Positions 10,172 through 20,670 of a stretch of 64,000 bases of DNA are shown here, one piece after another. The DNA comes from Ignelater luminosus (taxonomy: Eukaryota; Arthropoda; Insecta; Coleoptera; Elateridae). Every line of letters starts with the position of its first letter. The stretch's first letter is position 1. The translations under genes and the position numbers were made by a program. The notes under the pieces are model-generated. The model did no database searches. It was not told the DNA's origin and saw only the letters and a program-made list of their open reading frames with translations. The stretch lies in assembly GCA_011009095.1 (NCBI GenBank), contig VTPC01003570.1, positions 1-64,000 on the forward strand, given 5' to 3'.

Positions 10172-11464
10172 CGAGGGCTGTTTGACGGAAGTGTGACATT
10201 TCAATAAAAAACAAGTTTAGCCTAGATTTTTTTTATTATTTTTCAACATAGTTCCCTTCAAGTGCTACACACTTAGTCCAACGACTTTTCAATTTCTTCA
10301 AGCCGTCTGAGAAATGTTCTTTTGGCAACTCGTCAAAATAGGCCTCCGTTGCAGCAATAACCTCTTCATTTGATGCGAATTTTTTTCCTGCGAGAGATTT
10401 TTTCAAATTCGGAAATAAAAAAAAGTCGCTTGAAGCCAGATCCGGTGAGTATGGTGGATGGGGAAGCAATTCGTAGCGTAATTGTACCAATTTAGCGGTC
10501 GCAATTGCGGATGAATGAGATGGGGCGTTGTCGTGATGAAAGAGCACTTCCTTACGTGCCAAATGTGGGCGTTTTTTCTTTAAGATAACATCAAAACGGG
10601 TCAATAAATCAGCATAATATTGGCCAGTTATTGTTTTACCCCTTTCCAAATAGTGAATATGGATTATACCTTTAGAATCCCAAAAAATAGTCGCCATGAC
10701 CTTATTAGCCGAGTGACCAATTTTAGTCTTCTTTGGTGCACGTTCGTCTGGTGAAATCCATTGTTTCGACTGTTCCTTTGTCTCAGGGGTGTGGTGGTGT
10801 ATCCAGGTTTCGTCAACAGTCACATATCGGCGAAAAAACTCAACTGGATTACGTTGTAACATGACCAAACATTGATTTGAAAGTTGAACACGAATTCTCA
10901 TTTGGTCCACTGTGAGTAATCGCGGCACCCATCTTGCCGATACCTTTTTAATATACAAATGTTCGTGTAAAATATTATGCACCCGTTCGATTGAGATGCC
11001 AACAGCATCAACTATCTCGCGCACTTTCAAACGTCGATCAGCCATTACCATATTATGGATTTTGTCAACGATTTCCTTAGTAGTGACCGTTTGTAAGGGT
11101 CCGGGGCGTTCACCATCGTCAGTGCTCATACGGCCAGTTTTAAATGAATTAAACCACTTGGAAACCATTCCATGCGATGGAGCAGATTCACCGTAATATT
11201 TCCGTAATTTCTCCTCAGTTTCTTTCACTGTTTTTCCACGTAAAAAATAATGTTTAATTAAAACACGAAATTCACGTTTTTCCATATTTACAAAATAGCA
11301 CAAACTTAATTGATTTATATAACTGTCAAATGTATACTATTTCACAGATTGACATGAAATTTGGAGGTTAAGCCTCTAAAAGACTGACGTATATGCTAAT
11401 GTTTTCGATTTACCGATATCAGCGCCATCTAGCGGAATGTCACGCTTCCGTCAAACAGCCCTCG
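10172..11464 (-). mobile_element. Complete mariner element 1
   Basis: TIRs of 28 bp, beginning cgagggctgtttgacggaag at 10172 and matching the complement of 11437-11464 with a single mismatch. TA dinucleotides flank both ends (10170-10171 and 11465-11466), as expected for Tc1/mariner target-site duplication. The 1.29-kb length and one transposase gene on the minus strand are standard for mariner. The transposase (next entry) is uninterrupted, so all parts of an autonomous element are present. Confidence 0.92.
10236..11285 (-). CDS. mariner transposase (DD34D), intact, 349 aa
   Basis: Cuts and pastes its own element at TA sites; acts in the nucleus. The start is taken at 11285 (MEKREFRVLIKHYFLRGKTV), the usual mariner start, although the frame is open six codons further upstream. 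N-terminal paired helix-turn-helix (about residues 1-110) with WFNSFKTGRMSTDDGE, the linker WVPRLLTVDQ, then the catalytic domain: VTVDETWIHHHTPE (first Asp), LFHHDNAPSH (second Asp) and YSPDLASSDFFLF (third Asp), with exactly 34 residues between the second and third. The end NYVEK is typical. The canonical GERSGRP motif reads GERPGPLQ, and APSD reads SSD; whether these reduce activity is unknown. No stop or frameshift is seen. Full family length is about 345-350 aa. Confidence 0.93.
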   Translation of the reverse strand: MEKREFRVLIKHYFLRGKTVKETEEKLRKYYGESAPSHGMVSKWFNSFKTGRMSTDDGERPGPLQTVTTKEIVDKIHNMVMADRRLKVREIVDAVGISIERVHNILHEHLYIKKVSARWVPRLLTVDQMRIRVQLSNQCLVMLQRNPVEFFRRYVTVDETWIHHHTPETKEQSKQWISPDERAPKKTKIGHSANKVMATIFWDSKGIIHIHYLERGKTITGQYYADLLTRFDVILKKKRPHLARKEVLFHHDNAPSHSSAIATAKLVQLRYELLPHPPYSPDLASSDFFLFPNLKKSLAGKKFASNEEVIAATEAYFDELPKEHFSDGLKKLKSRWTKCVALEGNYVEK

Positions 11465-11469
11465 TATTA

Positions 11470-11849
11470 GGTTAGATAAGTTCCAAATCATGATTTCTAC
11501 CACCCCTTTTCGAATATACGGCGGTAAACCAAACACCCTGTATAATCTGACACTTAGTATTAGAAAGACATCTTCACGTGAGCGAATACCATAATAATAA
11601 AAAACGGTCTGTTCACCTAACTTCCAATCTACAATCTTTTAGTTGTGTTCACCTACTTACAGTTCATTGAACAGGGCTGACTCTGATTTGGTGGCACGCG
11701 CATGTCAGTGTTGAAATTTAAACGCCGTGTGGACATGTCGGCTTCTGCACCTAAGGGTGATAAATTGGTGGTAAGAATTCAAGTAAGCATTTTAAGTTCT
11801 GCTGTTTTTCAAATTTAATTTTTCTTGTGACACCAGCAAGCTGTGTAAG
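11470..11849. other. No gene seen
   Basis: AT-rich flank between mariner 1 and the family S copy 2 relic. Only very short frames. Confidence 0.5.
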
Positions 11850-13150
11850 GATGTGTAAGCTATGGACAGGGGTGGTCGACCAGGCAATAAAGCACTGGGG
11901 TTTTACTTCGAAAATAGAAACTCATGACTTGGCTTATACTCAAATGAAAAAGTTTCTGATTTGAAGAATTTAAAATAAACTGTTTCCCCAAATCTCGTGT
12001 CTCTTCCCTCTACATCTTTTTTGGAATCTTACCATTTTGATGAAATGAATAAAATTCTTGTGTAGTCATATTATGAACTTGAAAGTTCTTTGAAGATTTT
12101 TTTAGTAACATCTCTCCAACGATCCGGGATGAACACTTGAGGATTCTTTCTTTTATTTCCTCTTACTAAAAACATAAACAACTTTCAGATATACTTATTT
12201 TTGTTTCGACTCCCACACGAGTCGTATTTTGTTAACATTTGAAGGCAGCGATTTAATGTAACGTACTAAACAAGACCTCATCTCTTGAGAACCTCTGCCA
12301 GCGACTGTTCCATCCCAATGTCAGCTGCACTAGTTACTAAATTATGCCCAGAGCTGCATCAGAAAATGTTTTTCATGTCGTCAGTAATGGAGTTGACAAT
12401 GTTTGCTGCAGGTCAAAATATATTACTTTCGTATCCAACTGTGGAGTGTAAGTATTGACATCGATAGCTTTTTCCGCTTATCTTTGGCGGTGCTCTAATT
12501 TCACCTTACTTGATGCAACTCTTTCTTCGGTTGGTGAGTGTTTCATGACGTTATGTAGAGCATCGCACGTTGTGCATGTGTGTGTAAGGCCGATGAAACC
12601 TTAGGTGAAATTTTGTGTTAAAGACATGACGTTAGTATGATAATTTGACTGTTACGTTGTTGTTTCCTTCACACTATTCTTTACATAACTTAAAGAGTTT
12701 TGCCATATTTAAGTCTGGAGATAGATATCTTTTATATTCCCTTTCTAGAGTAATGGCTTTTATATTTTGGAAACATTCGTATATGCTGAATTATCGCATT
12801 ACGAGTACGTGTGTTTTGATTGATTTTATTTACACTTGAAGCTTTTCCTCTTTTATCAGTTTCGCAAATGTCTAAACTGCTAGTTTTTCACATACTGCAG
12901 TGAAACGTCTATATAACGGTAATATCGAAAGTTAAAAAAAATGCTTTGCATATCCGTTTATTTAAAAGGGGTAATTTTGATACTAAAAGTTTTATGATTT
13001 CCAGTCTGCTGGTTTCGTCTGGCAACAACGTCTTCTTTAATACAAGAGGATAAAAAACCTGACTGGAGGTCATAGCTAGGCAGCTTATAAAATTCATGAA
13101 AAAGTTTCTGTCTTATCACTTTCAGGTATATTCTGGTTGCACTTATCTGC
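11850..13150 (-). pseudogene. Family S protein relic, copy 2
   Basis: Minus-strand fragments in family order: LFHEFYKLPSYDLQ (about 13065-13110); RICKAFFLTFDITV (12915-12960); IRMFPKYKSHYSRKG (about 12750-12800); TKVIYFDLQQTLSTPLLT (about 12395-12450); AGRGSQEMRSCLVRYIKSLP (about 12245-12305); and DSCGSRNKNKY (about 12200-12235), the D-x-C...N-x-N core where QN has changed to RN. The His/Ser-Tyr block (SHYSRKG) and the core are shared with the copies at 6.8-7.8, 41.4-41.9 and 48.9-49.9 kb. Every block needs a frame change, so this is an old copy. Function unknown. Confidence 0.55.
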
Positions 13151-13679
13151 ACATATGATTATATTCTTCAAGTTTTCTGCATTTTCGTACTTAATTCCTA
13201 TGTCCTAGATACCTCTTCCCTTCTGTTTTTAAATACAATATTCTAAAACTTTTCTAAAGTTAAACCCAAAGGATTTTTTAATTCACCAATGTAAGGTAAT
13301 TCTCTCCATTCCGGATTTCAATATAAAAGTCTATGCACCTTACTTTGAAATTACTCAAACAACTCTCTAGGATAAATCTAACATTTTCTAATTTCTTTTT
13401 TTGGAAATACTTATCTTTAATAAAGTTTCTCAAAATTGTTCTGTATAAACTTGATACTGTTGCACACTGGTGAAAAATCGAGAAAAGTTGGCATAAACCT
13501 ATTTCTTACATATTTATGTTGCATACGACAAACAAAACAATATTGGATTAAAGTTTGGAGATTTAAATGTCTTTTTGAAAGAGATATCATTAAAAAACAA
13601 TATGAGGATGTATTTTATATAAAAATGTATGAAACTATTTATTTTGTCAATTCAAACTCTTATTTAAATTGAGAAGATT
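13151..13679. other. No supported gene
   Basis: A 78-codon plus-strand frame at 13436-13672 has no recognisable motif and an AT-driven composition (many K, I, F, Y), so it is not called. Confidence 0.5.
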
Positions 13680-15600
13680 TATTGGACATTATCATCGAGT
13701 AAACTTATTTCTAGAGGTGACAAAGAAATTGTTGTTGTAGGTGTCAACTTTCTTAGTCCTGTGATGTATGGGTCTGAAGACACCAATAGCCGATGATGTG
13801 TGTATTTCCACACATCTTTATTTCTGCTTTCGTGAGCATCTTCCCCTAGAAGGCCTATCGCAATCCCCATATTGTGGATAACGAGGGACCCATGGATTAA
13901 AATCTTATGGAGGATAGTAGTCATTTTGAACTAAGGGTAATTGACAACAAAACTCGATGCATTTCTAAGACAAAAGTTCCTGAATTTTTGTGTATTAGTC
14001 TTATATCCTCACGATAAAACAGTCAGTGTGGTGTGAAATCGTTTTATGATTTCTACTTGGACCCTAGTTATTTCTGAAACGTCTTCAGCATGCTGAAAGA
14101 ACGCGCAAGCTGTATTTCCGTCTGTTGGCATACCTCCTCATCTTGGCTTGTCTACGTGTAATCCAGGTTTTACCCAAAATTTATTTTGGATTCGTTCTTT
14201 TTCAGCACCTATTATTTCTTTTTCTCCAGTACTTCTTGCTTGCCATCTTTAACTTATATGACAAATTCAAGATACATTCAGTAAATCGTATCCAAGCGTG
14301 AAGTGAGCTGATACCATAGTCTAAGTCTTCTGTCTGTATTGGCTTATCAATACAAAATTTTATTCTGTTAAAATCCTTTGAAATGACACCGCAAAGATAA
14401 TATAGTAGCTGAGCTGGTCTCATTTATTGCGTTTGTCATTTTTCCATCCATCATTGTCATTTGCAAATCGTGTTTTACAGACCATTTTTCAGTCGAAGTT
14501 GGCACGAGATTTTCTATTTGTTTTCGCATATAAACCGCTTCTAACCTTAAAAGATCAGCTGTTTCGTGACCCACCTGAAGTCTTGGAGGACGACAATATC
14601 TCGATGAAGATGGTCGAAGATTTTGTCAAACGAGAACTGTCTTATCAGATTCTGTATATTATAAGACGAATAGCGACTGTTGAAGTTATTAGTATATATT
14701 CGTTAGAGGATTCTGTTTATATTGGGAGTGGCAACCAGATCCGTCACATCTTCATTTGGATATTAAACATAGTTTGTTTTCGATTTTCAGTGAGGAACTC
14801 TAATACATCACTCAATGAGAGTAACAGCCCATAAACTGTATGATCCATCAAGTTTTGTGCACACTTCCGCACAAGTTTCCGTACAGAAAATTCCTATAGG
14901 GTAACATTTTTTCTTAGCTTTTATTGCAGACTCATAATTCAGATAAAGATTGCAACTCACTTCCAATGTTGAGTTCCTTAGCGTATTGTATTGAAATTTT
15001 GTAAGCTGACCTTCGGTGACCAAAGATCGAGTTTTGTCAGAAGAAAGAGTGGCATGTGTTTCTGAAATAGTTTTTGAAGTACCAGTCACAGCCACTTCTT
15101 TGATGACTTTAGATTTCTCTATTTCGCCACGTGCTCGATATTTCATCTGGACAGCAAAAGCTAGTTCACAAGGAGTTATTTGTTTCCACATAACCCCAGC
15201 TCTTTTGCGTTTAGTACGCTCAGCGCATTCTTAAAAGTTCTTTGAAGGCCGGCCACCCGATCCACCGCGTTTTTTTTTGGATAATCACACTTTACGGAAA
15301 AAGAGATGAATGTATCAAACGAATCTTTGTTATATTTCAAACAGCATTCAAAATTTCCATATTTTTCAATTTTTCAGTTGTTAATTATTTTACTAATGAT
15401 GCTTTTGGCATCATTTGACAAATCTTCACAGTTTAAATCTTGTTTCAACCTTTCATGTAAGTAATTGAGTGTATCAGTATGTATTTTTGAGCTACATTCA
15501 TAGTAATAATCCACTAGAGTTCTTCTATTGATAGAAACCTCTTCACTATTCGATCCTAAAAAATGTTATTTCTGTTCAAGTTTCGCATTTAGTGAAATTA
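13680..15600 (-). pseudogene. Transib-like (RAG1-core-like) transposase relic
   Basis: Minus-strand pieces in order: an R/K-rich ECAERTKRKRAG (about 15200-15240); SLVTEGQLTKFQYNTLRNS (about 14950-15020); AIKAKKKCYPIGIFCTETCA (14870-14930); QIENLVPT (about 14500-14525); MTMMDGKMTNAINETSSAT (about 14405-14460); YLCG then YGISSLHAWIRFTECILNL (14260-14400); an NTA-x-AFFQHAED block (about 14085-14125); and ILHKILIHGSLVI...GEDAHESRNKDVWKY (13810-13920). The pattern D(16-20)CxxC, then HKxLxH, then E-S-x-NK parallels the RAG1 core: D708, the C727/C730 zinc pair, H937/H942, E962. Here the first Cys reads Tyr. Transib is the transposon superfamily related to RAG1. Multiple stops and frameshifts show it is inactive; TIRs were not found. 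Confidence 0.62.
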
Positions 15601-15842
15601 GATTGTTATTTTTTTAGTTTTACTTTAAAGCAGTGAAAATATATCCTTCGCCGAGCAAATCAAACTTTAGACTAAGAGGGCGGTGGCCATATGTCACATA
15701 ATGACATGTGCATAGGCAGGGATCAACCTTACTCCTTTGTGAAGCAAAATGGCAAAATTATAATATCTATTTGTTGAGTTCCATTTTTATGCCAGCTTCG
15801 TTCCATTTTTCACCTGTGTGTGTTGGTAACAATGGTCATATA

Positions 15843-17106
15843 AAAAGTCTTCGCCGTTTTTTGCTACATTTTTGAATGAATTTTTTTTTTATTCAGAATC
15901 AATTTGAATTAAGTACATATGCGCCATTATTATCTATGACCTTTTGCCATTTTTCGGGTAGAGCCATTATTCCATCGGTGTAGAACTTCTGTGGTTTAGC
16001 GGCGAAAAACTGAGCCAGGTGGTTTTCGGCAGCTCTTTTGTCGGCCAATTTTTTTCCAGCAAGAGAGTTTTGTAGAGACAAAAACAAATGGTAGTCAGAC
16101 GGTGCGAAGTCAGAGCTATAATGTGGATGCAACAAAACTTCCCAACCAAGCTCAGTCAATTTTTGGCGAGTCATCAAAGATGTGTGTGGCCTGGCGTTGT
16201 CATGATGGAAGACAACACCACGTCTATTGGCCAATTCGGGCCGCTTATTTTGAATCGCTTGCGCCAATCTGGTTAATTGTTCACAGTAGAGGGCCGAATT
16301 GATCGTTTGGTCAGGTTCCAGGAATTCATAATGAACAATTCCCTTCCAATCCCACCATACACTTAGCATCACCTTGTTGGCCGTCAATCCTGGCTTCGCG
16401 GTCGTTTGCGATGATTAACCGGGCAATGTCCATGCTCGCTTGCGTTGCACATTCTCGTATTTAACCCATTTTTCATCGCCAGTAATGACTTGCTCCAAAA
16501 ATGGGTCGATTTCGTTACGTTCTAGCAGCGTTTGGCAGATGGTAATTCGGTCGATTAAATTTTTTTACGACAATTCATGCGGCACCCAAACATCGAACTT
16601 CTTTGTGTATCCAGCCTTTATCAAATGATTCCAGACTGTCATATGATTGATATTTAGTGCGTCGGCTATCTCCTGACAACTTGCATGCCTTTCTAACTCG
16701 ATCATTTGCAAAATTTCATCGGCTTTTTTAGTGACTGGTCGGCCAGGCGTGGTGCATCTTTGACATCAAAATTTCCGGAACGAAATCGAACAAACCATTC
16801 ACGGGTTCTGCGCTCACTTACAGCATCCTCACCGTAAACTGCACAAACTTTTCTGCACGTCTGTGCTGCGTTTTTACCTTTTTTATAGTAAAAAAGCATC
16901 ACATGGTGGATTTCTTCGGAAATTTCACTAATTTTCAAACCACTGTAACTATTTACTTGTATGACGCACTACAAAACTGTCTTCACAATAAATGTAGCCT
17001 GAAATGTCACCTGTCAAATGCTTGTTAGTTTGACACGATTGGATTAGTGGTACCCGATATATGGCCATGAACACCATCTGATGGCAAAAAACGGCGGAGA
17101 CTTTTT
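15843..17106 (-). mobile_element. Degenerate mariner element 2
   Basis: Terminal inverted repeats beginning aaaaagtcttcgccgttttt at about 15842 match the complement of the stretch ending at 17106 with few mismatches, flanked by TATA at each end (TA duplication). The transposase lies on the minus strand in two pieces: an N-terminal HTH part 16938-16702 (ISEEIHHVMLFYYKKGKNAA) and the catalytic part 16387-15899 with GVVFHHDNARPHTSLMTR and SSDFAPSDYHLF. The segment between them, which should carry the first catalytic Asp, is broken by stops, so it is dead. It is a different mariner lineage from elements 1, 3 and 4. Confidence 0.85.
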
Positions 17107-17549
17107 ATATGATCTTTATATATGTAATTTGGGTTACTCTGATTGGAATTCAATGTTTAACGTATTTACTAGATCTAACACATATGACAAAAAGCAAACA
17201 TAATTTACACACAGGATTTTTTAAAGCACTAAAAATATTTTGTGCAGATATTAAATCTTCAAATGCTAATGAAATAAAAATCCATATCAAAGCTAGCCAT
17301 TGTTCAATAATTCTGTCTACAGGTATCATAGTGACAATGGCCTTGGTGACCGTTGACGGTTACAGCTCTCAACGTGACGGTTATCGCTAGCCACTTAGCC
17401 AATATAAGCATCAACTGACCAACATTTGGTCGGATCGATGCGCAAGCGCAATGACTGAAGAGTAATAATATTCTACATCCAATGCCAACATCTGAGTTTT
17501 AAAAGTTTCAGAGTTTGTTCTGAATTTTTGATTTATTCCTTACTGATTA
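17107..17549. other. No recognisable gene
   Basis: A 93-codon plus-strand frame (17109-17390) has no domain I recognise and starts at the mariner boundary. Treated as chance. Confidence 0.45.
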
Positions 17550-19092
17550 TTATTTAGTTATTGCTATTTTGATCTTTGATGCTGAGATTCTAATTTTGTA
17601 ACAAATGTCCACTCTATTTGCTTTATCGTAACAACGTAACAATATTGTACTAAATGTAACAGTCCCAGCAGAAACGTACTGAGACTGGATAGATGTAACA
17701 ATATCCGAAGCTTTATCAGAAATATACCTATATACCTTAGTAAATAGATCTAAACTAATTTCGAAAATAGAACCAAAGTCCATTCCTAATATAATAGAGT
17801 GTGTCAACGAAGGAACGACTAAGCATTGGATCCAATGGCTGTATGCGATGCACCACTGTTCAGAAGACAAACTAAAGAATGATCATAAACAGGTATTGTC
17901 AAATACAAACGATTATCAAATAGAACTAATGTACAAAGGGGAGGTAAAGACTCACATAAAAGAATTTACATGCAATAGCCATGAATTCCATTCCTCACGA
18001 GATCGAGCAAAATTGTTTACTGTTTGTTCTGTTTTTATCGACGATCGGTTCTGATTGGTATTGGAATTTGATTGACGACTTTTTTGTTTTGGTGTCGTAC
18101 CAGTACCGCATGGGTTTGGAGTCACTGTTAGGTCCACACCAGTCTTCGAGCTTTCATTAACATAAAGGACATTTGGTCCGATAAAAATCTTTTGTTACCA
18201 CAACCATAGTAATGAATTGAAGTGATGACTTAGATGTCCATTGCCACCACAATTAAAACACTTCCTACTAGAGTTCGGCGAAGATGTTTCACAAACTGCC
18301 ACTTCCCGAATTGAAGAATCAGTTTCCAAATCATCTAATGCGAGACAATCTAAGTCAGGTTGTAATATACCAGTTTGTTTCTATGGAGGAGGGCGATACT
18401 ACGACGCAATTTTTTTAGATGGGCCAAACTTGTAATCTCCTAAAGACCAACACGATCGGAAAAGAAAGGATTTAAGTTTCTCAAAATTTGATATATTATT
18501 TCTCTTTCAGAAGTAGATTTACCTAAACGACGGAGAAGATTCCCAAGGGCCATTCTTAAGGACCCGTGTTCGATTCCTAATTTCATTCAGATGGTCATAT
18601 TGATAATCTGCAGGTAGGAAGTCTCGCTTCAAACATCTAACTATTTCATCCCAGTAACTTCACTTTTTATACCACGGTACCACATCAGACCAGTACCAAT
18701 AAACAAATGAAGAACAGATAAAAGCAAGTCATCTTTAGATATTCTATGTGCCTCATACAAATCATTTATTTTTTCCAAAAAAAGACAACGCTTTCCTTAC
18801 TACGCTGTCCTGAAAACTGAATTCCTCGTACTACCGAACGATCTAACAAGGTAGAATTAGCACTGACATGTATTTCCTCAAACCTTTTCTGATTTTCGAT
18901 TTTTTCCTGACATTCTTTTAACATATCTTCGAGCGCTATCAACCAAGATTCACAATCGATTATTATTACTGTTTGTTCATCCTTTTTAGGTTTCAATAAA
19001 CCTAGCCTATTCCACAAATGGACCAGCCTTGACCTAATCCGAGCACTAACTGGAGTGATAATATCCGATTCCCTAAACTCCTCATTATTCAT
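17550..19092 (-). pseudogene. Ty3/gypsy gag-protease relic
   Basis: The Met at 19092 opens a 108-codon gag frame (MNNEEFRESDIITPVSARIR). Downstream are DFLPADYQYDHLNEI (about 18570-18615, a capsid signature of insect gypsy elements), a zinc knuckle CFNCGGNGHLSHHF (about 18225-18270, last Cys lost), and a protease end with VVPSLTHSIILGMDFGS (about 17770-17830). The order gag, NC, PR is right for one element, but frameshifts separate the pieces. No RT follows below 17550. A second, different gag lies immediately upstream. Confidence 0.65.
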
Positions 19093-19129
19093 TGTAGTTT
19101 CCCCTGACTAACATTTTCATAAAAGAAAA

Positions 19130-20110
19130 AAGGCTGTTTCGTTGTGATTCCTTTTTAGCCTCTCTAGCTAACAAACCTCTTAATTTTTCTTGAAGGTGAC
19201 CCGTTGAACCACAGGTGTAACAAGAACCTTTACGATGTGCTGGTCTCGTGCACTCTCCCAAGATATACCCTGTTTGATTGCAGTTGAAGTATATTGCGGA
19301 TGTAACTTGTCAGTCCAATAATGGTCGCTGGTTTGTCTGCGCTGCAATTTCATATTGATCCTTCCTTTTCCTGTATTTGAAATTCTTTCCTAATTAACAA
19401 TATCTTAATACAAATCACCCTTTTCGTTGTGACCTTTAGGCATAATAAAGTTGCTTAAATGCTTTCAGTAGAGCCCAATAATAACCTGTTCTTTAATTTG
19501 ATTGACGTTTACATTAAGTTCTTCACATAAAGCAATTTTCTCATGGAAGTATACATTCACATTCTCTTGGTAGTTGCCAACATTCTGTTTTGCTTCTTTC
19601 AAAAATGAATGTTTTCCTAGATGCCTCCTTAAAGGAATTCCAGTCAATTAACTTGGCACACCTACTTTTAAATCAATATCCCGCAGTATCATTTTGTGCA
19701 GTTTGATAGGTGAATGCATCAGACTAGTGATGTAAAAGCGCTGTACTCTCAAGTTGTTCTAGCTATAATCTCGCGTTGGAAGGGCCGTTTTCCCCAACCA
19801 ACTGCGCTATCGTTTTTGACAGATCAGGAATTACACTAAAATTCTTTACGTCATTATTATGTAGCTGTTGTAGGTGATTTATTTGAAGCATCTGGAATAT
19901 TTTTGTGTTTTAAGAAACTAACGCCTGTAGTTTGTATCAATTGATTTACATTACTGTCTATTTCTGAAGTCCTTAGGGTTTTTTCGATTTAACCTGAAGC
20001 TTCTTCTGTGTTATCATTATTCACTTCTAAATTGAGTTGTCTCTGTGCAAAGTTTTGAAAGTCCCGTGCTACAGTTTTCTTCTTATTGTTTTCATTAATG
20101 ATAACATAAA
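19130..20110 (-). pseudogene. Ty3/gypsy gag relic with two zinc knuckles
   Basis: Minus-strand blocks: KTIAQLVGENGPSNARL (about 19770-19830), WNSFKEASRKTF (about 19600-19640), NVYFHEKIALCEELNVN...IKEQVIIGLY (19465-19560), then two adjacent CCHC-like knuckles: YFNCNQTGYILGECTRP (first Cys and His changed) and CYTCGSTGHLQEK (about 19200-19290). Capsid followed by tandem knuckles is typical of Mag-like gypsy elements. Frameshifts and stops are frequent. It lies 3' of an integrase fragment and 5' of another gag, so at least two elements are juxtaposed. Confidence 0.65.
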
Positions 20111-20149
20111 ACACAAAGGAATGGGGAGTTTGTGTTGTAAGCACCAGGG

Positions 20150-20670
20150 TCTACCATAAAATATTATTAACTGCATTTTCTCTATACCCTTTAAATCTCG
20201 TTCACGCAACTTATTCCTATCCAACTCTACCGAAATGATCCGATACTACTTCAAATAATAAACGACCTGGAGCATCCCGTTGTGTTGCAAATTGAGTTTC
20301 TATGTCAAAATAAATATCTTGATAATAAAGTTTCTAAAGGCAAATTCTTGTGACTAGGGTCGTTTAAAGGTTTGTTTAAACCTGTTTTGAAAGATTTTAC
20401 TGTATTTTCAGAAGCTCCATTACTATTCGAATGATACGTTGGGGCAAATAATTGCTTAATACCATTTTTGTCACAAAATGTTTTCATTTATTTGGAAGTA
20501 AATTGACTGCACTTGTCAGTGACTATTGTTTTTGGAATTCCGAACCTCGCAAAAGTTTCACCTACTTTTTCTACTGTAAGTTTTGCATTAATTGTAGATA
20601 ATTGAAAATTCACTGGCCATTTGCTATAAGAATCAACTAATAGTAAAAAATATTTGTATTCAGTCCACAC
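20150..20670 (-). pseudogene. Ty3/gypsy integrase core fragment
   Basis: Two contiguous 60-codon frames (20670-20488, 20487-20305) separated by one stop encode an rve-type integrase core: YFLLLVDSYSKWPVNFQL (first catalytic Asp), FGIPKTIVTDKCSQFTSK (second Asp, normally DNG.QF) and FAPTYHSNSNGASENTVKSF (catalytic Glu). The D,D(35)E spacing is about right. The zinc-binding HHCC domain is absent because the fragment starts directly at the end of the family F copy A relic near 20665. Downstream sequence to about 20150 has only decayed C-terminal remnants. Confidence 0.8.

Noticed and set aside
10912..11196. 94-codon plus-strand frame
   Set aside because: Antisense to the mariner 1 transposase.
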